DNA of 64,000 bases, taken from NCBI GenBank assembly GCA_013398955.1, contig VWPU01000799.1:1-64000 (forward strand), written 5' to 3'. Each line of letters begins with the position of its first letter. The first letter of the stretch is position 1. The translations under genes and the position numbers were made by a program. The notes beneath the pieces are model-generated. The model did not search any database. It saw only the letters and a list, made by a program, of their open reading frames with translations, and was not told the DNA's origin. Shown one piece after another: positions 24,481-35,500 of this stretch. Source of the DNA: Callaeas wilsoni (Eukaryota; Chordata; Aves; Passeriformes; Callaeidae).

Positions 24481-26328
24481 TTCTGGTCTAGATGTGGCTT
24501 GAGTTGTGTTGTGATTTCAGGGAAGTTGCTGTTTTTCTCCATGAAGGCTTAGGAGTAGAAATGTTATAAAATGCTGTGGTAGGTATCATTTCTATGTAAA
24601 GTGCTCTGAGGTTTCTAGAAGCCCCTCCGGTTCTGCTTTGCAGTAAAATTTCATTGTGCTCAGGATGCTCCTAAACTGCATCGGTTTGTGTGCTGAGGCA
24701 AGCTGAAATGGGATAAACTTTTTAATTCTGGGGTAAGTTATGGCCTGGGTATTGTAGAGGTGGGAAAAGAGTGTTGTCTTGCGCTCCAGATAACATTGTG
24801 AAGAAAACTAAGCAGCAGAAATTATGGAAGTGCCAGTGAAACAAACAAATCAAGATTTTTCAGTGCCTGTCATTCCCAATAGCTCCAACCTCTGAGAATT
24901 CAGGCACTTTCAAGGCTGTAGCACTTGCACGTGAGAAAAATCGATTTCTTTTTTTTCTTTTTTTTTTTGGTAGCCTGTCCAACCTGCACAATGCCTGGCT
25001 TCTGTACAAATGTTTTAATGGGTGCTTATCTTGACCTATATATTTATCTATTTATTGTCAGCCATTAGAAAATTAAACTCAAGAAGTTGGCTAAAACCTG
25101 TCCTGTCACATAAAGGCACTTAAATTATTTCAGTCAGTTTCGTTCCTGCTCTAATCCTGTGAATTCCCATTAACTTGTGTTAAAATTCCTGGTTTGATAC
25201 AGGAGTAAATTTGGTGCATTTTGATGACTCTGAGCCATTCCAGAGCATCAAATTACTCTGCAGCAGCAAAACCAACAAAACCTTCTGGCTCGAGAGAACG
25301 AAGACCTTCTGGGTCATAAACAATCCTTGCCCTGCATAAGTTTTGAAATACTTGATGTCTTAGCAATTCCCCAGGAAATGAGTGTTTGAAGCACGACATT
25401 CTTTAAAATTATGCATTTAAATGATGACAGTACTGTTCCCCAAACCACCTTACCAACATTTCTTACACTTAAAGGCATGCTTGAAAACATTAATTATTAA
25501 AGAGAGTCTAAGTGTTTTTTCTACTTGCAGCACGAAGCAGTCCAAATATATTCAAAATTGATTTTTTCTTTTTTTTTTGGAGGGGGGGGTTCTGTTTGGC
25601 TGAAGCACAGCAGCCCTGCAGCTGGGTTATGCAGATGTGCTGTGCAATCAGGTTGTTCTTCACCTCGACAGAATTTTATCCCTTGGGAATGCGATCGCAT
25701 TTTAGAGCGTGGGCTTTTGTTTTCTCTTTAAAAGAGTTCACAAGGAGAAGGAAAGGGAAGGTCCGTCTACCCTTTGCACTGCTGTTCAAGGGTTGTGCAA
25801 ATATATCCCTGCTCCACTTCCTGCCTGCCTGGGAGGTACAAGGTGGCTGCCCTCACGCTGTTCACTTTTTATTCTGTATGTATGTCTTGTTTTCCTTTCC
25901 CTCCAAAGCTGCAGCAGTAGGTGTGTAAGCCTTGCTGAAGAGATGCTTTGCTTTGGGATTTGTGGGGGAATCTAGAGCTTCAGAGGAAGAGAAAGCACTA
26001 AATGCGAATTACATCATTATAATTATTAAGTTATATTATGTTTATGTTATGTTTATAATGACTGTTTAATTGCCGCATAACCTCTTTATTTGCTTCGAGT
26101 TCTGTTTTTATTATGTCTTTTTATTTAAAACAATTCTTCCTCATTTGAGTAGGTTAAAACATTCTGTTTCAGAAATTTCACAGAAGTATCGATATCATGT
26201 GAGTGCCAGAACATCCTGCAGCTGGAATCCTGTGTGAAAAGGGAAAACTTCTGTAATCTTCACAAGGAATGTGTGTCTCTCTGAGCCAACTGGGCTTACC
26301 AGACTTGTGTTCTTCCCTTGCAGGCATT

Positions 26329-26508
26329 ATGCTGCTCGAGGTGCTCCTGGTCCTGGGGACGCTCCTTCTCTACTTCTTATTTTCCAAGAAGAAAGAAGAG
26401 ACGCTGCCCTTCAAAGATGGGTGGTGGGGCGAGGGACAAAAGCCTGTGACTAAAGAAGACACGAGTATTCGGCCGTTTAAGGTGCAGACTACAGAGGAAG
26501 AGCTGAGT
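26329..26508 (+). CDS. EPHX1: EPHX1 coding exon 1
   Basis: Residues 1-60. The exon starts at 26324 after CCTTGCAG, and the ATG has A at -3. It encodes the hydrophobic anchor MLLEVLLVLGTLLLYFLF, the basic stop KKKEE, and the family motif DGWWG (30-34) and IRPFKV (48-52 region). Donor AGT|GTAAGC, phase 0. Confidence 0.95.
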
Positions 26509-29500
26509 GTAAGCAAATCTCTGTGCTGGGGGGAGGGAAGGAAGAAATGGCCAAGTGGATGCAGAACGTGTTCAGAAGTAATTTTTAAATTGAACCAACG
26601 GAGTGCCAGTGATGTCCAGGTCTTGGGGGAAGGGATTTTTCAGAAGATAGGTATGAATAGGCAGATCTCACTGTGTAATTTTGTTCTCAGCTGGCTCTTG
26701 CATGATTGCTGGTAAATAAACCTACTCTGCAAAGCCTAATAAACATAAAAATCATATTACAGATTACTCAACTCTGTTTTTCTGTTTGTGCATTTTCCTC
26801 ATTTTGTGTAGACCAGAATAAGAACAATGTCTTTTTTTCCCCCCTTTCTTTCCAAAGCAATTACAAATACCTCATTTTCTTGACTGCTTTATGTTTGCAG
26901 CTGTGTTGGATGCTGATTCTTCTGTAATTAATAGTCTACTTTGGTCAACACTAAATTACTGTGGTAATTACAGTAAACACATACGTTGCAGAATTTGTTG
27001 GATAGAAAGATTTTGATTGTGTGTGTTTAAGCCAGGGATTGAACGATTTCATAGATCTTTGTGGAGTCATGGTTCAAACAATACTCATGGGATTGCTCAT
27101 GTTATTAGTTTATAAGAGATTCCTAATTTCTCAGCAAGGCCTGGGTTTTTTAACACTTTGCTTGCTCTTCTTAGTAATATCAAAGGACATTGATCTCCAT
27201 TATGTTTTCCTCTTACACTGCAGACACTAAACTGGATAATTTCTAACTTAAAAATGTTTGAGCAGGATTAGATTTCCAGACCTGCCTTTCACCCTCAGCC
27301 ACTGTGGGGTTCTGTTTGCAGTAGGAAGGGGCTCTTGGCTGTCCTTCCCTGCTGAGTGATTTTGGAGTGGTCTTTCAGTATCACCAGCATCCCCTGTATC
27401 CCTGAAGTGCAGCGGGAAGGTGACTGTCATTGTTATTCCAGACTGGCAAACTTTGATTTCAGGCTAGTTTCACCAACTTTCTGTCTATGCAAAATCCTTC
27501 CGAGTGTTTCCCAGTGAAGACCTCCCACCCTTGGATTTGGCATGGAATGCAAAAGGTTTGGGCCAGATCCATGCATCGGTTGTGAGGAAAGTACCCTGGA
27601 AAGGCAGCAAGACTTAACATGTGAAGCCACAGCAGTGCCAGCAGAGCATCTTGGCCTCTGTGGTTCTCAGCCTGGCAGATAGGTTAGGCAGCCCTGCAGA
27701 ACAAAGGCTGAGAACAGCTGTGAATGGAAGAGGAAGGAGGCCATCTGGAGGAGGAAAAGAATTGGAACAGCTGATGGAGCATCAGCAAAAGGCACAGGTG
27801 TCTAATTAGAGATGTTATTTCCATTGTTCTCGTTTCACTTGGGAATAACTGGAAGCCGTACCCAAGACAGCAGACACGAGTGCTTTTAATATCTCTTCTT
27901 TCTTTGTCTCTGTAGGATTTGTTTAGGAGACTTGACCAGGCTCGATTCACTGAGCCGCTGGAGAACAGTTGCTTCCATTATGGGACTAACTCGGTGCATC
28001 TCAGGAAGGTTGTGTCCTACTGGAAAAACCAGTTCAATTGGAAGAAACAAGTTGAAGTCCTCAACAAGTACCCACAATTCAAAACAAAGATTCAAGGTGT
28101 GTAGCTTTTACCCTTAAAATAGAAACAGTAACAGATAAATTTGTCTGCAAGGGAACTTGGTGGGAAGAAGGCTCTGGTTGTGTCACACGGGCCTTCCTTC
28201 CCTGGGTGCCACAGTCTGGATCACTGGCGTCACTGCCGAAGCAGCGAGGAGCTCCTTCGTTGTAACTGAAGCCTTTGGGACAAGGAATGACAAATGGAAT
28301 TCCCTGTGCATGAGTGGGCTGTCAGCTGGTGTTAACAGGAGCCAAGCACGGGTGTTTGGAAGCAGAAGTGGATCTTGAGATGTACACGTTCCCTGACTCG
28401 CGTGCAGTCATGCAGAAATTCCCACAGATGTCTCCTCATGCTCCATGGAGCTGCCCAGCTGCTGCTGTCACAGTGAAGCCATCAGCCTGGCAGCCCTCCT
28501 CGGCTGGGCAGGTTGTCCCTGCCTGGCAGGGCAGATGTGCTCTGCTGCACCTCTCCAAGCATTCCCAGGCCTAGGAATGCACAATACCTTTCCCCTGGGG
28601 TTGATGCGCTGCCAGGTGCGAGGGAATGGTTTCTCTTCATTCGGAGCACAACGCACCTTTCCAAAGAGTTCATTCAGCCAAGGTCCGCTGGTGCTGGAGC
28701 TTGGTTAGACTGGGCGTTTTAAAATGCCTGATTTAGGATTGTGCTTGGGTCATTTGGGGCTGCAGTTGTAGCTCAAGAGCACAGCAGGAAATTGTCTCAC
28801 ATGATGGCAAAATTTAACCGTAATGAAGTATTTTGTTACGTTTTTACTTGCACCCATAGTTTTACGTTGTTTCAAGTGGTGCAGTTTGCCATAATCTTTT
28901 AAATGGATTTGGGACAATAAATGGTGTCACATAATGGTTAGAGCTTAAAGCATTTATTTAAATGATGGTTAGTGCTGAAAAAGATAAAACTAGAAAGTCT
29001 ACCCTTAAAAAAGAAGAAAAAAGCACCATCTGAGACAAGAAAGGGAGAAGCAGCTAAGGACAATGCACTATGTATAGCAGTGGGGGAAAGATTACAGAGA
29101 GGCGGTATGAAAAGACAAGGTCAAACATGCTGTGTATCAGATTCCTACCTTCTGTCATCACTTGAAAGCTTTTCAGAGAATACAGAGATTCTCAGAAGTG
29201 TCAAGGATGGGGAAATCTCAAGTCAGTGAAAGAGGGTGGGATTGCTGGTGAACTGGAGTTGATGCGAGTAATTATGCTTAAATACATTGAGAAATGAGGC
29301 ATCCAGGCTCTACTGGGAACAAATTCCTGTTTCCTGGAAAATAAAGCCCTGAGTTAGTTTGTGAAAGAGCAGTTCACCTGAAGCAGGTAGTGCGACGCTG
29401 TGTGAAGCTTTCCTGCTGGAAAGGATCACAGTGGAAAGTACACTGCAGTATTTACCTTCTTACTGAACAAGCAGGAGACTGGTGCTAGAACACAGGTTCC

Positions 29501-32500
29501 TGTTTTGGTTTACTCATTTCAAGAGATACCAAAAGCTTTGGACAAAGGGTAGGGAAGAACTGCAGAAATGAACATTTTAACTCTCTTTTAGCAAGGCATA
29601 AAATCCTTGATTTGGCATGATTGGTTTATCAGCAGTTAAGATGTGTGGCCTGATTACAGGAGACCTCCACAGGCAGAGAATACTTACTAAAGGCTTTTAA
29701 AATTCCTTTTGCTGTAGCATTTGGGGATCAGTGGCTGGGAAGCCAGACATGTTCAAATGGAAAGCAAGGCACGCACAAAATAAGGAAAGTGATTAATGCC
29801 CCCAAACAAACAGCTGCAAGGTGTGATGGATTCCCTATCTCCTGGAGCCTTCAAGCTGCAATTGTAGGTCTTTCAGGAAGAAAAATCTGTGGCTGGCTGA
29901 AGCCTATCCCGTGCCATGTAGGGACATTTGGGTAAAATTTAAGGGTACTTGGACTAAATGATGTAATTGTCTGCTCTGCCTGTAAGCTGTGTGAGTCACT
30001 GTGTTACTGTTGGTAGATTGCTTCACTTCTGTGTCTTAATTTGCCAATTTATTTTAAAACAGAAACAGCCAACCTCATTTGGCTGCTGTGATGCTTAATT
30101 GCCCATTAGAAAGTACTTTAAGGTCCTTGGATAAATGTTTCCAGAGAGGTGCAGTGTGTTTGCAAGCTCATCAAAAAAAGGACTGGAGAAAAGCTTTATT
30201 TGTAATCTGTTCTGTGATTAGTTTCAGTGTCATGGTAAATTTTGGCATGCTAATTAATTATTTTATTTTTACAGGCATTGATATCCATTTTGTTCATGTA
30301 AAGCCTCTCCATTTGCCTGAAGGCCAGGCTGCAAAGCCACTATTAATGGTTCATGGTTGGCCTGGCTCATTTTACGAGTTTTACAAAATTATCCCTCTCC
30401 TGACGGATCCTGCAAGCCACGGCCTCGGTGATGAGCACATTTTTGAAGTCATTTGCCCATCTATCCCTGGTTATGGTTTCTCAGAAGCACCCCACAAAAA
30501 AGGTATGACACACGAGAAGAAGCTGAACCACCACAAACCCAGTCTCACAGCGAGACAGCCTCTGTTAGCAGAACAGCAACTCCTGTTACACACTTCTTGT
30601 TTTCCCAGTGAGGGAACAGAGATCCTGTGTGTCGTGTGGGAGGAGGGAGATAAGAGGGTGACTTTGGGTGACATCACTGGCTAGTTTCTCGAGCAATGTG
30701 TAGATGGATAATTTAAAAAGCATCATATAAAGCTATGAAGTGACAACTCAAGGGTTGTAATTGCATCCGTGAATTGTCTGTGAGTGAGCAGGCAGGGTAA
30801 ATTTAATTTATTACTGTTGCTTTTGGGTGTTTTGAATCCATGTTTGACAGCAGTGTACAGGTAGGTGAGAAGGAGGAGTTGAAAGAAAGCAGTTCACGTA
30901 TCTACGTGGCAGATTGCAGCCAAATCCCTGCTCGCTCAGCTTGTGCTCTGAGTTACACTAACACAAGCTGCAGCAAATTGAAGCAAGGTAGTTTCAAGTG
31001 GTCCTGAGTTTAGCATTTCGTTACATGTGCAGGTGAATGGCGTGGGGAAGGCTGGGTTTGCTTTTTCTGCTTCCCTGGCTACGATTTGCGTGGTCGGTGT
31101 TCGGAGCAGCGGAGGGGTCTGCAGCACAGGCTGGAGTTTGTCCTCCTCGTGGCTCCTGCTGGCTCTCTAGACCCTGCCTGGATGCTAAGCCAGGGCTTCC
31201 ATACAGTCAGACGGGCAAGGAGAAACGGGCTTGGAGCTTTTGAGGAACTTGAACGTTGCCTTGATGTGGAGAATCAATGCTGCAGGGTCAGGAAGTGCGG
31301 GTGGCATTAATAGAGCGAAAGCGTTCTTTTCCTTTAACGCAGACTTCAATTCCGTGAGTGCCGCTTCCGTTTTTTATGAGCTGATGCTGCGGCTGGGATT
31401 CAACGAGTTCTACACCCAGGGTGGTGACTGTGGCTGGCTCATCTGCACCAACCTGGCCCAGATAGCTCCCAAGTGAGTACCCCGTTGGTACAGCTGTTTT
31501 ACCCCGGGATTAGTTATCTGCTGTTATCTCTCCAAGTCCTCGCCGTGTAGTTTCTCTCCTTGGTGCTCGGCGTTAAGCAGTGATCCAAAATTGCATACCT
31601 TAGTTTGGATTAAATGCTTTTTCTTTCAAACAGTTGTGCAGTAGTTTTGTAGTGGCCTTGCTGAGGTCGGGAGTAGGACAAGTACTTGTAAAGGAAAAAA
31701 AGGAAGGATTTGTGGCTTAGTGCCCTGGAGTGTGTGCTGGTTCCTGGCAGTTGTCCCTTTGACTTGTCATTTTTGTGTGAAAAGCCACACTTCAAAGGGC
31801 AGCTGAAGTCATGATGTAGTTAACAGGCCGGAATTCAAGTGTGTCCATTCTTGTTAATAATATTTTAAGCGTTACAGGTCACAGCACCAAGCCTGGCAGA
31901 GTTCAAGAAGTGTTTGGACAATGCTGTCAGCACATGGTGTGACTTTTGGGACTGTCCCATGAAGGGCCAGGAGCTGGACTTTGATAATCCTTGTGGGTCC
32001 CTTCCAGCTCAGGATATTCTATGATTCTAAATACAACAACTTTGAACTTTTGTTAACTTTTTATTAACTCGTGGGGCTTTTTCTGTTTTTGTCTTTAGCC
32101 ACGTGAAAGGTCTCCATTTAAATATGGCCTTAGTTTCGAAGCTGGGAGTCACTCACCTGCTCTCCATCCTGCTGGGCCAGTACTTCCCAGGGCTCTTCGG
32201 ATTCCAGGATGAAGATGTCAGGAGGATGTTTCCCTTCTTGAAAAAGGGGCTCTACAAGATCTTGTCAGAGTTTGGCTACGCTCACATACAGGCTACAAAG
32301 CCGGACACTGTTGGTAAAACAAACAAACAAAACCCCACAACCTTTTGGGCTTGGAATACTTCAGTCTCTTCACTTTTGCTTTATTTTCATAGAAACAAAA
32401 TGTACCCCTTAAAATATGCAGAAAATAATTTTTTTTTTTGCAATGTATCTGCACATCCAAACTGAGCATGCTCCAAGTGCCACTGACCTCATTTTCCAGT

Positions 32501-35500
32501 TTTCATAAATAAAATAGATTGTTTAATATTTTCCCACTTCTGCTGTCACTGGGGACTGTAATTCCATTTCAAATGCAGCTCTGCTGAGAGCAAAAGATTG
32601 TTTCTTCTCAGAGAACGGATCACATTCAGTAATGTAAACTACAAGAAGCTTTTAGCTGTCTCAGCACACAATGTAGCTTATTTATTATAGGGATAAATAA
32701 TACCTGAGAAGTAAAATCAAATTTCACTTTCACTCATTGTTCTGAATCACTTGCAGACTTTCAAGGAAAAAAATTGTAGCTATGAATGTTCTTTCTAGAT
32801 GAGCTAGTCACTCAGATGGTTTAACTACTTTAAGTATCTGAGCATTAAAATGTTTCTATTTTAAAAACATCTTTTGTGACTGAATTGGACAACTGAGTCA
32901 AGAGTACTGACTACATTTTAGTTTAGTGCAGCAGTAATTCACTGATGGTTCTTATTGAAAACATAGCTAAGGGAAATATTTCTTAATGGCTTTCCATAAG
33001 CTTACCTACCGAGGCAGGTATGTTCTTAAAATATGTAGGCAAAAGGATAATTTTATGGATTTAAAGTAATTTTGCTTCCGTTGAGTTTTGGCTTCTAAAA
33101 ATTGCCAGTCTTTCATGCTTTAGGAAAGAGTGGGAAGCTGGTATCTGAACGATGCCTAAGCCATGCTCCTTCTCAATCAGAATTTTGGCTGGTTCTTGTC
33201 CTTACCGGTTATGTGTGGTCTGTCAGAGCAGACTGTGCAGACTGGGAACCAGCAGCCAGTTTGTGCTTTGGGAGCTGGAGCATTTCTGAAGTTCTCAGGA
33301 CAAAGAAGAAAGGAGCAGAGCAGGGGCAGGTTCTTGAAAGGAGAAAAAAACACCCTGAAGAAATTTCCAACAGAAATCCCTGTATTCCAAGAGTTCTGAG
33401 GACCAGTGTCAGTTTTTTCTCTGTGTAAACAGATGTACTTTACTCACAGTAAGCAGATGAGAACAGGCTGCTGCTTGCCATGTCCAGCAGATCTGGAAGG
33501 TGTGCTCAACAGAGCTTTTTCAAACACTTGCTATTTCAGTTATCAATGGTAGTATTTGCTTAATAACTGAAATTCCACTGTCATGCTTAAATAGCAATTA
33601 CTGGTGAAATTGTGCTAGCTACAGTGTTAGGCACCTTACCGAAAGGCTGGGTTGCATGAGTGGAACTTCAAATACATTGCTGCTCCTTGGGAACAGCTTT
33701 TTCTCATGTTTTACTGAGAAGCTGGGACAGTTTATGTATTTCACAGCACTAGGAATGTGTGATCAAAGTTCCAAGTGCAGGTGTGTTTTTCCTGTCCAAG
33801 AAAAGCCAGCTGTAAAATCTATGTGAAGACTTGTTTTACATGAAGGCAGTTTGCTATTGCTAATTCAGAAGATGGACCCTTTAGTAGAGCCTTGCTGTTC
33901 CTTAATGACTTTCTAATAATCCTTAAAATGTTTTTGCTGTTAGATAATGCTGCAAATCCTCCTGGTCATGTGTAGGCATGTGGGGTTTGGCTCTGTAATG
34001 CTGTTTAATACATGACAACTTCCAGATTAATGGAAGCAAACCCTCCTTGGCACACAGAGCTTAATCTTATTAGCTTACCAGAAAAAAAGAAAAGCCAGCA
34101 GAAATCCAATACTGTTACATCAGTTCAAAAAGTGTTCAGTGTGAGCTAATGTGGAGCCTGCTCGTTTGCAGATACTTTCAGTTTATGATATGGCATTAAA
34201 TGGCTCCAACTCATTGTACTATTTTATTTATTTAAGAAAGCAGCTGATGGAACAGCTTCGTAAAGTTATGTGCCCTGTATTATAACAGGCAGCTTCTCTA
34301 ACACTCTGAGTTCTGTGGTTGGATATCGGTTACAGTTAAATTTTCCTCCTTTACAGGCTGTGGTTTGAATGACTCTCCTGTAGGACTGGCTGCATACATC
34401 TTGGAGAAGTTTTCTTCGTGGACTGATATGGAATTCCAGAATCTAGAGGATGGAGGACTAGAGAGGTAAGCCCTTTCCCTCCTGCCATTTTGGGTGAGGT
34501 GAGTTAGCCCAGAGCCACAGCTGAAGAGGTTTGTCTGAAGTGGTCCCCTCACACCTCTGGGAGCCTGTGGTGGCCACAGCTGGCGTGGGGCTGCACTACA
34601 GCACACAGAGAGGCAAATAGGCCATGGAGGGTGATGGATTCCCTTCCCACTTCCATCTCCTAGCTAAGGAATACACCCTGCAACTCCTGGATATTGAAAA
34701 GTGACTTAGAGGAGGAATCTCATTAGGATACAAAATCCAAAAGTTTAACCACATTAAGATGCTGGAAACTCATGATTCATTGTAATACTAACAATTAACT
34801 CTCTGTGAATTGGCTTTGGATTGATTGCTAACTGCTTCATCTACCTACCATTTGCTAATAAAGGATTATGTTTCGTGTGCAGCAGAAGTCAGAGCTGCAA
34901 TCCCCTTTGAGAGCTACCTGGCAGGAATGGAGAGAGGGGGCATGCTATGGCAAGGCCCAGGAGCAGCAGATTTGAACGGAATGTTTGCACTGCATGCAGC
35001 TGATAATTTTATGTGAAACGTGCGCTGTTTACAGCGCGTGTCGGTGTGTGATGGCTCTGTTGAAGGCTCACGGTAGCATTTTGGATTATCATTAATAAAT
35101 GGCACAAGCTGTTGCACGTGCTGTTCTGCTTGCACCCTCCCAGTCTGTGGACAGGAGAGACAGCCATGCTGGAGCATAAGGTGCTTGTTGGAATCTGCCT
35201 TCCATGTAGGAGTTAAAATGTCACTTCCCAGTTTGTGTCTGAAAGCTTTTAGCATTCTTAATTGGTCACTGGCAGACAAAGGGGGAGTAATAACTTCACC
35301 TCTCCACTCTTAACGAAGTTAACTGTTTTCTTCCTGTAACTTTTTGTTTTTCCTTACAACCAAACCAAAGTCAAGTCCCTGCTGAAGTGATGCAAATCAG
35401 TTTTCAGTTCTAATTAAGCAATCTCTTGGGCTTACCTCTTCAGGAAGTTCAGCCTGGATGATCTGCTCACCAATATCATGATCTACTGGGTGTCAGGCTG

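Larger units (their letters stand above)
15143..26323 (+). other. EPHX1: EPHX1 intron 1 (inferred)
   Basis: About 11 kb from the proposed donor in the CpG island to acceptor CCTTGCAG before 26324. It contains the minisatellite at 18.57-19.43 kb, a local CpG-richer patch at 24.15-24.48 kb, and poly-T tracts near 24950 and 25565. Apart from these I see only unique AT-rich sequence at 15331-18570, 19440-24150 and 24480-26320. No open frame in it has family homology. Confidence 0.55.

Noticed and set aside
29880..29980. Possible old CR1 tail (GGACTAAATGATG)
   Set aside because: Only a short similarity with no tail; too weak to call.
30079..30684. 201-residue open frame
   Set aside because: It is EPHX1 exon 30275-30502 read through into both introns; the splice sites mark the real ends.
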